Of a stretch of 64,000 nt of DNA, positions 46,961-58,335 are shown piece by piece; positions within the stretch are counted from its first letter, which is position 1; every line of letters begins with the position of its first letter. This DNA comes from Boswellia sacra (lineage: Eukaryota > Streptophyta > Magnoliopsida > Sapindales > Burseraceae): the NCBI GenBank assembly GCA_013180625.2, contig SNVD02013892.1:62001-126000 (forward strand). Reading direction: 5' to 3'. The notes below the pieces were generated by a model that saw nothing but the letters and a program-made list of their open reading frames with translations, was not told the origin of the DNA and did not search any database. The translations under genes and the position numbers were made by a program.

Positions 46961-48913
46961 TGGCATATGTGCATGTGCCAGATGAGAGGAAAATTAAGCT
47001 AGATGACAAGAGTGAGAAATTGATTTTTATCGGATATGAATCCAGTTCTAAAGGTTACAAGTTATACAATCCAAAGATAAAAAAGATCATGATTAGTCGA
47101 GATGTGCAGTTTCATGAAGAAATCACTTGGGATTGGAATATACCTAATGAAGATTATAGTTTTCTTCCTTATATTGATGAGGAAGATGAAGAACGAGTCA
47201 TGGAGATAGAACAAGAGAGTGACACACTTCCCACTTCACCAAATTCGCATGGAGAACCTATATCATCTTTATCTAGTGGAAGCTCAAGTGATGGAAGTCC
47301 ACATATAAGAAGTCTACAAGAAATCTATGAGAAAACCAAGATAATTGATAATCTAACTCTCTTTTGTCTTTTTGTTGATTGTGAGCCAGTGAACTTTGAA
47401 GAAACAAAACAAGATAAGACGTGGAGAAAGGTAATGGATGAAGAAATAAAATCCATTGAAAAGAATAACATGTGGGAACTTGCTTCACTACCACAAGAGC
47501 ACAAAGCAATTGGCGTCAAATTGGTGTACAAGACAAAGAAGAATGTTGGTAGAGAGATTAAATGCTACAAAACAAAATTAGTTGCAAAGGGCTATAGTCA
47601 AAAGGAAGGCATTGACTAGGATGAAGTGTTTGCTCCCGTTGCTCATTTGGAAACAATAAGGTTGATTATCTCAATGGCAGCTCAAAATAAATGGCAGATT
47701 TTTCAAATGGATGTGAAATCTGTCTTTCTAAATGGAATTCTTAAAGAGAAAGTTTATATTCAACAACCATTGGGTTATGAAGTTAAAGGTCAAGAAGACA
47801 AAGCTTTGAAATTGGAGAAAGCTCTTTATGGGTTAAAGCAAGCGCCAAGAGTATAGAATAGCCGAATTGACAAATACTTTCAAGAAACGGATTTTCACTA
47901 AATGTCCCTATGAACACGCTCTCTATAACAAGATCAAAGATGGAGATATCTTGATTGTGTGTTTATACGTGGATGAATTGATTTTTACTGGGAATAATGT
48001 CAATATGTTCCAAGAATTCAAAAAGGCAATGGCAAAAGAGTTTGAGATGACTCATATTGAGCTTATGGCATACTATCTCGGGATGAAAGTTAAACAATAG
48101 CAAGATGATATTTTTATTTCTCAAGAAGGGTATACAAGAAAGATCTTGAAGATTTTCAAGATGGATGATAGCAATCCCGTGAGTACACCAGTAGAATGCG
48201 AAATTAAACTATCCAGGAATGGAGAAAGAAAAAGCATTGATCCAACACTATTCAAGAGCTTAGTTCGAAGCTTGTGGTATTTGACTTGTATGAGACTTGA
48301 TATTCTCTATGCAGTTGGTCTAGTAAGTCATTTCATGGAGAATCCAACTACTACACATTTCAAAATCGCCAAAAGGATCCTTCACTATCTTCAAGGTACT
48401 ATTGATTTTGGTTTGTATTATTCAGTTTTTGATAATTACAAACTTATTGGATATTGTGATAGTGATTGGGCTGGAGATACTGATGATAGAAAGAGTACTA
48501 CTGGTTGTTTGTTCTTTATGGGAGATATTTCATTTACTTGGGTGTCAAAAAAATGACCGATAGTTACATTGTTAACTTGTGAAGTAGAGTATATTGCTGC
48601 TACTAGATGCGTTTGTCACATAATTTGGTTGAGAAGATTGCTGAAGGAGTTGAATACTTCACAAGAAGAGCCAACGAAGATTTATGTTGATAACAAGTCA
48701 GCAATAGCATTAGCAAAGAATCTATTGTTCCATAATCGAAGCAAGCACATTGATACCCGTTACCATTATATACAAGATTGCATCACAAAAGGAGAAGTGA
48801 AAGTGGACTACGTAAAGTCACAAGATCAAGTTGTAGACATATTTCCCAAGCCACTCAAGCATGAAAACTTTATTAGAATTGGAGATTTACTTGGTGTAAC
48901 AAATCAAGTTTAA
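46961..48913 (+). pseudogene. Copia reverse transcriptase and RNase H (broken)
   Basis: RT motifs FQMDVKSVFLNGILKEKVYI and ALYGLKQAPR are present. The catalytic YVDD is YVDE (CLYVDELIFTGNN). RNase H-type motifs follow: GYCDSDWAGDTDDRKSTTG, VDNKSAIALAKN, RSKHIDTRYHYIQD. Stops at 47617, 47854, 48098 and 48554 plus a frameshift near 47870. The polyprotein ends at TAA 48911-48913, just before the polypurine tract. Confidence 0.92.
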
Positions 48914-48920
48914 GGGAGGG

Positions 48921-49136
48921 TGTTGGAAATAAACTTTATTTGTTTTAGGATTTAAGTTTTGTTTAGGAATTAAAATTGAGTTCAAGTAGAATTAGGATTT
49001 ATATTCATAGAAAAATTAGAATTATCATGAGTATTATATAGAGTTTCTTATTTGTTTAAGCGTGTGTGGAATTTAAAATTCAAGAAATAATAAATAAATG
49101 GTAAGTTTCAAAATTTTTGTGTATTGATATCCAATA
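48921..49136 (+). repeat. Copia 3' LTR
   Basis: 216 bp, ends CCAATA, followed by TSD GTCTC. Confidence 0.9.
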
Positions 49137-49141
49137 GTCTC

Positions 49142-49413
49142 CACTGGTGTCTCTACTATAAAAACTGGGTGACTTTTGTCATGTTCTTGTTGTGAGAAGA
49201 ATTTAAGCTTTATATAAAATGCATATGAACTTTATTCAAACTAAAGTTTGTCCATTTTGTAATTCAACTTCTATAATCAACAACATTAATGCTTTTTTTT
49301 TCCCATACAAAAGGTAACAGCATTTTACAGCATTTTTCGAGTCAATATTTTTTCTTTCCTGATACATTTATGTGTGTCTGTGTGTGTTTTAAGCTTCCTG
49401 TTAATGTTTATAG
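49142..49413 (+). other. Rest of intron 7
   Basis: No element recognised. T-rich run near 49292. Acceptor TTTATAG at 49407-49413. Confidence 0.5.
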
Positions 49414-49522
49414 TGGAAAGGATCAGTTCCTGTCGAGTAAAGTCGAAGGTCAAAGACTTCGCCGTGCATCGCCAAAATGTGAGACCCGAAGGTTAGAAGA
49501 CAAAGGCCATTTTCTCTTCTCA
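49414..49522 (+). pseudogene. PES-like copy 1, exon 8
   Basis: Encodes (S)GKDQFLSSKVEGQRLR, then KCETRRLEDKGHFLFS. SGKD and GH correspond to the catalytic aspartate and histidine positions of the hydrolase half. Open. Confidence 0.85.
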
Positions 49523-49734
49523 GTAGGATCTCCCACACACTTCCCTCCTTATTACAAAAAACACAAAAGTTAAATGCCATGGCTTGTTGTACTATATTTT
49601 TGTTTTTTGTACTACAATTGTGGCATATGAGCTCTGGGTATTTACTACATTAGAAATAATTTCAGCCTTTGTATTGGTTCTCATTTCTTGCTCGCAAAAT
49701 GTTAGATTTAATGTGTAGTTCTGCCACTGCCTAG

Positions 49735-49867
49735 CAAGAAGATGGAGTTAATTTGGTAACCATCATCAAGGGTTCTAGTTTTATCACCGCGGAAAAAGTC
49801 TAGACTATGTTTCAGACTACATCCTACCAACCACTGCTGAGTTCCGCAAAATATATGACAAAAACAG
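49735..49867 (+). pseudogene. PES-like copy 1, exon 9, frameshifted
   Basis: Reads QEDGVNLVTIIKGSS, then one base is missing. The next frame gives FYHRGKSLDYVSDYILPTTA and EFRKIYDKN(R). Uncorrected, the frame ends at TAG. Confidence 0.85.
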
Positions 49868-50006
49868 GTAAAGGTAATTTACAGATATAATGTGATTTTT
49901 AACGAATTCATAAATTACAGATATAAATATATATTAATGTCAGATTTAGTAATTGAATAGAAGTTTAATCATATTTTCAAGTATCTCACAAGTATATTGA
50001 TTCTAG

Positions 50007-50375
50007 ATGGCTGAGTATTCTTACTAGCCCGGTGATGCTCTTAACTCCAGAGGATGGGAAAATTGTGAGGGGACTTTCTAGAATTCCTTCCCAAGGACCG
50101 GTTTTGTTCGTTGGATATCACATGTTATTAGGACTTGAAGTGGTTCCAATGGTACCTCACTTTATGATCGAGAGAAATATTCTTCTGCGAGGGATAGCAC
50201 ATCCGATGACATTTATAAGGGAAGAGAAGGAAGATTACCTGATGTGGGACCATTTGATATAATCAGATTAATGGGTGCAGTTCCTGTGTCTACCACCAAC
50301 TTCTATAAACTTCTGTCATAAAAGTCTCATGTGCTACTATATCCCGAGGGCACGCGAGAAGCTCTTCATCGGAAG
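50007..50375 (+). pseudogene. PES-like copy 1, exon 10 (acyltransferase start)
   Basis: Encodes SPVMLLTPEDGKIVRGLS, GPVLFVGYHMLLGLEV and LLRGIAHPMTFIR. After a frameshift near 50220 it reads RLMGAVPVSTTNFYKLLS, TAA, KSHVLLYPEGTREALH. VGYHMLLGLE and LLYP(G/E)G.REALH are signature blocks of the DAGAT-like half of PES proteins. Confidence 0.9.
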
Positions 50376-50774
50376 GTATCATCTTTAGCATTAACTCTCC
50401 TACACCTACTATCAATATATGCATAGATAAATTATATTTAAGTAATCAAGTTTATTTATATTATTACAAATTTCATCTTTCCAATATTTTGCTTGCCTAG
50501 CCTTGTTCAATAAATAAGCTTGATAAGTTTTATAATTATATATGAAGTATAATATTCTCTCTATTTCTGTAATGTTGACTAATTTCATATTTGCTTGTCT
50601 CCTACTTGACCTTGTAAGTAATGATTTATAAATTAATTAATGCAATAGCAAGCAAAAATTGTGCTTGAGCATGTTTGCTTAATGTTATCGGACACACATG
50701 CGTACTAAATTTACTTCATACAGTCGCAAAAACGCTAAATCAAATCTGAATAACTCTTCATATATGCTACTCAG
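50376..50774 (+). other. Intron 10 of pseudogene copy 1
   Basis: AT-rich, no element seen. Confidence 0.5.
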
Positions 50775-50888
50775 AGTGAAGAATACAAGTTATTCTGGCC
50801 TGAGGAGTCTGAGTTCTTGAGAATGGCAGCAAGATTTGGAGCCAAAATTGTACCTTTTCGTGCTATTGGAGAAGATGATATAGCTTAG
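50775..50888 (+). pseudogene. PES-like copy 1, exon 11, terminal amber
   Basis: Encodes SEEYKLFWPEESEFLRMAAR followed by FGAKIVPFRAIGEDDIA, then TAG at the last codon before the GTAGAA donor. The family has Gln or Glu there, so CAG to TAG is likely. Confidence 0.9.
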
Positions 50889-51226
50889 GTAGAATCACTT
50901 CACTGTTGCCTTCATTCCTGGAAGCTTTCTTTCGTTTGATAAATAAATTAATATAAATGTTATGACGAATTGAATGGCTCATCTACTCTTCCTATGCATG
51001 CATTTATAAATTTGCATTTTGCAATGTAAATAAACAAAGGTCAAACACAACTGTTATGATAACTGGTGCGACACAGGGATTTTGTCTTACAGGTTTTGAT
51101 AAACCTGTTCTTTAAAAGAAAATAAACGAAGAAATTCAAGTTGGACATATGCAACTTCTTTTTTTTTTTTTGGCATTCCCTGTGACTGTTCTAATCAATT
51201 AAATTACATGTTCATTTTTTTTTCAG
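50889..51226 (+). other. Intron 11 of pseudogene copy 1
   Basis: AT-rich with T runs. Acceptor TTTTTTCAG. Confidence 0.5.
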
Positions 51227-51335
51227 TTAGTTCGCGATTACAATGACCTAGTGAAAATTCCTTACTTCAAGTCTGAAATGGAAAGAATGACAGAAGCGGC
51301 TGTGAAGTTCAACTTTCCCTATAATAGATATATAG
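51227..51335 (+). pseudogene. PES-like copy 1, exon 12
   Basis: Encodes LVRDYNDLVKIPYFKSEMER followed by MTEAAVKFNFPYNRYI. Open, with donor GTATGC. Confidence 0.88.
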
Positions 51336-51843
51336 GTATGCCATATCCATTTCTTCCTTCTTCTTTTTTATTTTAAGAGAAAAAACAAATCTATTCCTTC
51401 TTTCAATTTCTTCTATTTGCATTTCTCATAATCTTTTAAACAGTGTGAGATTTGAAAGTATGGAGCAGTTATACCTAATATAACAATACATTGTAATATA
51501 AAATGGCACAGGAGGATTTACATGGTTCGGTTATAAAAACATACGTCCACGGACAACTTAGAGCTACAATTGACTAAATTCTTGTTTGTACAATCTTTAA
51601 GTGCGTTTATAGTGCTGACTGACTCTTACACACTGACCTAATCTTTGTAAAACAAAATCCCTCCAAGATCTTAAACTCTAGGGATAATGCTCACTCTCTT
51701 TTGCTAACAACTTAACAATATACTATTAAGTAACACATAACCATGATATCTGACGCTAAATTACATAAACACTCAACTCACAAGTTCTCTCTAGTGAATA
51801 CTAATTCAAACAGACATAAATAAAATTCATGCATAATAACAAC

Positions 51844-52711
51844 TAAGGGTGAAATTTTTGACACGACCCACGAACCCGACACGACACAACACAGAAATTA
51901 GCAGATTTGGATTTGTCTTAATCATGTTTAGGTCGTGTTCAGGTTGAAATTTTCAACCCGTTTAATAATTGGGTCGTGTTTGAACCCATTTATGACATGA
52001 TTAACACTAATAAAATATGAAAAAACAACTAAAATGAATGGACATGATTATTTTTAAAGTGACACAATTATAAATGTAAATTAATTTTAAAATTCATTAT
52101 ATGTTTATTAGATATTTAAATTCAAGGTTGTATTTTTATTAATATTAATATTATATTATTATTAATTTTGATATGAACTACTCTTATTATTTTTACATTT
52201 TTTTTGTAGGTTGCTTAAGAGTTAAAAAGATGTAATGGATTTTTTTTAAACTAAATTGCATTTTAAGTTTGTATGGAACTTAATATTTAGTGAACTTTTT
52301 ATTCTGTTGGATGAATTATGAATATTTTTTTATTATTACTTTTTTAATTTAAAAGTACTAAAATAGGTTAAAAATTAAAATGCTTAATCGTGTCATAATT
52401 GTGGTAATCATTTCAACATGCTGTAATCATGCTGGTAAAACGTGTCATAAACATATCAAATATTTAAACGTATCATAATCATGTTAAACGGGTCATATTT
52501 ATGTCTAACACGAAAATGACCCGTTTATTATTCGTGTTCGCGTATCGTGTATTGTCACCCGTGAGTCACCTGTTTAATAATTAGGTTGTGTTCGATTTGA
52601 GACACCTTGACACAAATAATAAATGGGTTAGGTTCGGGTTGGACTAATCTTTGTCATGTCATAGCTCGATATGACACGAACACAACCCACAAACATGAAT
52701 TCCCACCCTTA
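51844..52711. mobile_element. hAT-like MITE in the left LTR of the minus-strand element
   Basis: Ends TAAGGGTG and CACCCTTA, flanked by ATAACAAC (51836-51843) and ATCACAAC (52712-52719). The other LTR at about 58745 has the empty site (CATAATCACAACCTC), which proves insertion after the LTRs formed. It contains repeated GGGTCGTGTTC / GACACGACC motifs and AT-rich sequence, with no gene. Confidence 0.9.
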
Positions 52712-54324
52712 ATCACAACCTCTCATAAATGAATAAAATTCTCACAATATTAATCAAAGAAGCATTCCAATTTTATATTGAAGCTCTCTTCTAATTCTTG
52801 AAATGTCGTAACATACACATTTACATATAAGTTATGTGAAATAACGTTATATATATAGTATGAAATTTGGATACCCTTTCTTACTAAAATCCTAGAATCT
52901 CAATCAAACTCAATCATCAATAATATAGGAAGAATTATAAATAAACTCCTAAGTAAATTAGGACACAAATACAATATACTCCTAAGTAAACTAAGATACT
53001 ATAATAATATCCTAATTTAATAAGAGATATGATCAATGCATATATAAAACTTTTTTTTCAACTAGAATACCAAATAAAGTTATTTTATTCTAGTTAAAAT
53101 TCTCATAATACAAAAAATCCATATATAAGATAAATAAAATTAGAAAGAATATGTTTTTATTACATGATGACAAAATAAATAATCACGTGCTATTCATGTG
53201 CATGAGATGTCACGTAAGAGACCAACAATCTTTCCATTTGGCATCTTGTAATGAAAACATCTAAATGTTTCTAAGAAAAAAAATAAATGAATACATATAA
53301 TGCAACTGAAATTAAACAAAGAAACAAACAAACAAAAAACTTGAAATAACAAACAAAAAATGAAATAACAACCTGCAAATCAAAAACAAAAGGACTGTAA
53401 AAATAGAGTAACAACCAAATAATACCAGAAACATCTATACTTCCCCCCTTGTTTTCTCAACAAGTACCAAAGTACAAAAGAAAATCAAATTAACAAACCG
53501 ATCTCGCCCTGACTAAATGTTCCCTCCCTCAACTTGTGTATAAATGTGAAAATAAAAAAAAAAACAAGAAACTAATTAAATCAAGTATTTCAGCAATTAA
53601 ACAAACTCTCCCTCAAATCAATTTCACTGACCTAGCACACTTGACACGTCAGACAACATACTAAAAAATCTAAACTAACTTAGACATAAAGCACTGATCG
53701 TATATTACACAAAACATAAATGAAAACAGTTGAAATTCACATAACTGAAATATCTAGTCATCATATAATCCTTTTATAACCAAGCATGTATCAGGTTATT
53801 GATAAATATCAAACACAAATAATTTTTCATTATTTTATCACTTAATCCAATTGAGTATTCAACCTAAGCATGCTTCTTACACACACAAAAGTTAATTTTG
53901 ATGTGAATTTTCTCAATAAATATGGTGGCTTTCACACATGTAATGAGGCAGCACTTTTCCATTTGAGTGGGTGACCTCAACATATTTTTAAGATACATTC
54001 AAGTTACTCTCAATGGATGGCTTTTACACATCATATACTGATTGTCCTCTCTATATTTGACATTAAATTACCAGTAAAATTAGACCAATAAATAGCTCAA
54101 GCATGCTTTAATTATAAATAGACTAATGAAGCTACAGATATTAACAATATAACGAAACACTGTTATTATTCAAGTAACTGACAAGTGTCAATGTCCTTTC
54201 TCAGTTATTTCAAATCTCATTGCATCTTAGTGCTTTTGTAAGTAGGTCAATTATTTGATTGTCAGATGAAACATGCCTAATGCAGATAATCTTTGATTCA
54301 ATAAGTTTCTAAACAACACTATTT

Positions 54325-54580
54325 ATCATTACTTATCTGACTAAAATTTTTCAAATACTTTTCATTTCCTGTCACATATTTCGAACAAACACAATCATCA
54401 TTAGAAGAAACATTAAGTGTAGCAACTTTGCAGTGAGTTTCATGTTTCTTAACCCAAACCTGTCGTGTCTTTTGTGACTGTCTGAATTGAATTGCCTTTT
54501 TCTTTAACAAATTTTGTAATTTATAGCACCTAGGTCAAACATGACCTTTAACACCACAAAAATAGCAAGTAGAAACAAAT
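54325..54580 (-). pseudogene. Gag zinc-knuckle region of the minus-strand copia element
   Basis: The minus strand reads CYFCGVKGHV(stop)PRC, a CCHC knuckle with an in-frame TGA, then a basic stretch (KKAIQFRQSQKTRQVWVKK). A second copy lies at about 55100-55345 through the 766-bp duplication. Confidence 0.75.
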
Positions 54581-55863
54581 TTTCTTACCTTTTCTGGATT
54601 TGAATTAAAACACCTCATTAAGGAAGTAAAATCAGTCATATCTTTAAGCTTGAGTTAGAAATGTTACTAGACTTTAAAGCTTTAACAAACACTGTTTTTT
54701 TATGTTGAAACGCCATTCTTTTCATCATACACCAGATCATGATTGATAGAGTTGTCACGACCTAAACTCATAATCTGGTCAAGCTTTCCTTAGCCTATCT
54801 TGAGCTGGTTAATGCACTTGCTTGTTTTATCCAATTCTATAATAAGTTTCTAGATATATATATCTCGTTTGTCACAATAGTTTCTAGTTTTCTGATTCTT
54901 TCATCTGTAGAGGCTTGATGAGTGAGTTTATACTCATAATTGAAGTATCTTTAAGCTTAATATTCTGTCCGTTTTTGTGTATTTTTGTTACTTTTACATG
55001 TGTTTTGCATTTGTGTAGGTTAAATAATGTTGGAATACGAATGTGGAGAAGTTACAAGCAAGAATACGACAATTTGAGCAATTACAATCTTTATCTTCTT
55101 ATCTGACTAAAATTTTTCAAATACTTTTCATTTCCTGTCACATGTTTCGAACAAACACAATCATCATTAGAAGAAACATTAAGTGTAGCAACTTTGCAGT
55201 GAGTTTCATGTTTCTTAACCCAAACCTATCGTGTCTTTTGTGACTGTCTGAACTGACTTGCCTTTTTCTTTAACAAATTTTGTAATTTATAGCACCTAGG
55301 TCAAACATGACCTTTAACACCACAAAAATAGCAAGTAGAAACAAATTTTCTTACCTTTTCTGGATTTGAATTGAAACACCTCATTAAGGAAGTAAAATCA
55401 GTCATATCTTTAAGCTTGAGTTAGAAATGTTACTAGACTTTAAAGCTTTAACAAACACTGTTTTTTTATGTTGAAACGCCATTCTTTTCATCATACACCA
55501 GATCATGATTGATAGAGTTGTCACGACCTAAACTCATAATCTGGTCAAGCTTTCCTTAGCCTATCTTGAGCTGGTTAATGCACTTGCTTGTTTTATCCAA
55601 TTCTATAATAAGTTTCTAGATATATATATCTCGTCTGTCACAATAGTTTCTAGTTTTCTGATTCTTTCATCTGTAGAGGCTTGATGAGTGAGTTTATACT
55701 CATAATTGAAGTATCTTTAAGCTTAATATTCTGTCAGTTTTTGTGTATTTTTGTTACTTTTACGTGTGTTTTGTGTTTGTGTAGGTTAAATAATGTTGGA
55801 GTACGAATGTGGAGAAGTTACAAACAAGAATACGACAATTTGAGCAATTACAATCTTTATCTT
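54332..55863. repeat. 766-bp tandem duplication
   Basis: 54332-55097 and 55098-55863 are nearly identical (CTTATCTGACTAAAATTTTT to GAGCAATTACAATCTTTATC). The unit joins part of gag to the first ~185 bases of the insertion beginning near 54910, so it arose after that insertion. Confidence 0.93.
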
Positions 55864-57016
55864 CAATTGAATGACCAACTTCTCGGATTTTTCTCTATTG
55901 ATTTACAACGAACCATAGCTCATGTGATATACCGTTGGAAAGCCCCAGAAGTCTACTTTCTAGAAGAGTTTACGGTTCGTCAATCAGAGTTTTGTATGAG
56001 AAGTTATGTGTATTTTTGTAAAAAAGGGTAAAATTGTAATTTGTAGTATTGCGGGGTATTGTAGCAAGTTTAGAATTTTGTAGTTGGCCCCTTAAGTTGA
56101 AGCTTTCAATATTTGTAATTTAGCCCTTGCTTATAAATATGAGAATTTTTCTCATTTTAGAGATATCTCCCATTCGGAAGAAAAACTCTTCACCCTCTAG
56201 AAAGAGAAACTCTCTCCCCTCTTATGGCAGTTGGCGCGGCGGTTTTCGATGCCAGAAATCTATAGTCATCGGATTTGTCTCCAACAGTCTAGTTTTCTTT
56301 TTTCCTCCTTTTTAATTATGTTTGTTGTGTGTATCTTTTTTAATATGAATTAAGTTCTATCTTCTAGGGTTAAGATGTAGCCAAAATTATGATACTCTAG
56401 TTAATTGAATTCAATATATTAGTTATTTGTTCCATGATTGCTGAACAATTTAATTATATGCTTAATACTTGTAAAAGCCTGATCAACTTTTGTATGATTT
56501 GAGATATGAATTGAGACTGAGAAGTGATATTCATATTAGTCCTTAATTATTTTGTCATAAATCAACATGAGATAGAGATATAAATGTGATTTGTACAATT
56601 TTATTGATTTCTTGTGCTTAATGGGTATTAATAGTGAGTTAGATGAGACAAAGATGTGATTCTAAGCTATTAATATACATTGTTATTGCTTGAGAAAGAA
56701 TAACAATTATATCAGTGAAATCGATTGGCAACAATTGGGAATAAGGATGGTATTATAGTAATTAATAACTAGAGTGGATTAATTTCAGTGAAATCGGTAC
56801 CCTAGATCGTTATGTCATTGTATTCTTTTTTTAGTTTTGTAATTGCTTTTTGTTAGTGTTAATTTTCTATTTAATCTCCCTACAAATCAAATCTCAATTT
56901 TGATTCTTTTTATTTTAAATAAGAGTTAATAAAATTTTGGTAATTAGTAATGACAGTCCTCGTGGGAATGATATCTGTACTTTCACTTTATTACTTGTAA
57001 CGATTCCATATACTTG
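54910..57016 (+). mobile_element. Unclassified repeat inserted in gag of the minus-strand element
   Basis: Interrupts gag: STDERIRKLETIV on one side and EIKSLKREQEMLKYEKA on the other, both minus strand. It contains a splice-like TTTGTGTAGGT, a TATAAATATGAG box near 56133, and a 3' part with CCTCGTGGGAATGATATCTG and a TAACGATTCC end, sequence of a type I associate with non-coding plant LTR-type repeats. Exact ends and TSD not resolved; the 766-bp duplication includes its left part. Confidence 0.5.
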
Positions 57017-57299
57017 CAGATTTTTCGCAACAAGGCTTTTTCATATTTAAGCATTTCTTGTTCTCTTTTCAAAGACTTGATCTCTTTTTTTTTTTATTCT
57101 ACCATTCAGTATAGAGTGCATTATAAGTTTCTTGTAACTCCTCATAATATTCAGGATCAATTTTTGCATCTGAATCTCCGTTGCCAATTTTACACTATTC
57201 TATTATATTGGACATAACAGTCTTTCCCTTATCAGCTGTAGATGCTATGAATGCAACCAAGCTGCTAATGCATTCTTGGTCATCTAAATCGGTCTCTGA

Positions 57300-58335
57300 A
57301 TCATCACTCCATGAAGCTGTCATTCTTTTATTCTATTTCTTTTTGAAATTTCCACATTCTAATTGGATATGCCCATATCTAGAACACTCATAGCATTGGA
57401 TTTGACAATTTCTATCAGGTTGTCTTTGATTCATCTTGGCAGTTTCTTTGTTGAGCCTTCTAAACTTATCATCCCTAAAGTTTGATATCTTTCCTTGATT
57501 CTTTTTCCTAAAATTTTTGTTTATGAATTGGACAAATTTTTTGTCAAATAAGTAATCTATTCATCATCAAAATCATCAAACTCTCCATCTTCATCATCTA
57601 GTTTTTTGGCTTTGACTATGAATGCAATACTCTTTACTTTTTGCTTTCTTGTGTTCTGATTCATCTCAAAGTTTTGAAGGACTCCAACCAGTTCTTCAAC
57701 TCTCATCTCATCTGTATTCTTTATTTCTTCAAGCTCAGAAATCTTTAGTTAAAATATGTTTGGAACAGTCCTGATAATTTTGCTTACAACTTCTGCATCT
57801 GTGAAAGTTCTACCAAGCATATATGCAGAATTTGTAATATGACACAGTCTAGAATAAAAATCAAATATTGATTCTTCATTACTCATTATTAAATGCTCAA
57901 ATTATGAATTTAATCTAATAAACTTTGATCGTTTAGCAGTGGTTGTACCTTCATATTTTACCTGAAGAATTTCCCATGCATCTTTTGCCACTATGCATCG
58001 AGAGATCTTACCAAAGTTTTTGAGATCAACAGCCCAAAAATTGTATTGAGTGCCCTAGAATTCCAACTAGAATATTTGTGTTCTTCATCATTCCATTCCT
58101 CTTCACCTTTTGGCTCTGTAACTCCAAATGCATTCACTTTCGTTGGTGGTGTCTAGCCTCTTGTAACACTAGCCCATGCTCTACTGTCAAATGATTTGAT
58201 CTAGGTCATCATTCGTATCTTCTAATAAGCATAATTACCATCTTCAAGAATTGGTGGTTGTGTTCTAGATCCTCCAATTCGTATAAACTCTACCTTCAAA
58301 TCAATGTGATCGAACGTCACTTGTATGTTAGTAAA
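57300..58335 (-). pseudogene. Gag N-terminal region of the minus-strand element
   Basis: The minus strand reads IRIGGSRTQPPILEDGNYAY, then (W)KIRM, FGVTEPKGEEEWNDEE, LNTIFGAVD in shifted frames, DAWEILQVKYEG and YSRLCHITNSAYMLG, typical of copia gag with a UBN2 domain. Many stops and frameshifts. Confidence 0.75.

Larger units (their letters stand above)
34236..49136 (+). mobile_element. Ty1/copia retrotransposon in intron 7, split by a gypsy element
   Basis: The 5' LTR is 34236-34460 and the 3' LTR 48921-49136. Both start TGTTGGAAATAA; the 5' copy ends CCAACA and the 3' copy CCAATA. The TSD is GTCTC (34231-34235, 49137-49141). The primer-binding site TGGTATCAGAGCC (34464) fits initiator tRNA-Met, and the polypurine tract AAGGGAGGG precedes the 3' LTR. 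The interior is interrupted at 34803/44576 by a complete Ty3/gypsy element. The LTRs differ at roughly eleven sites plus an indel in about 215 bases, older than the nested element. Pol order is GAG-PR-INT-RT-RH. Clade not assigned. Confidence 0.93.
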
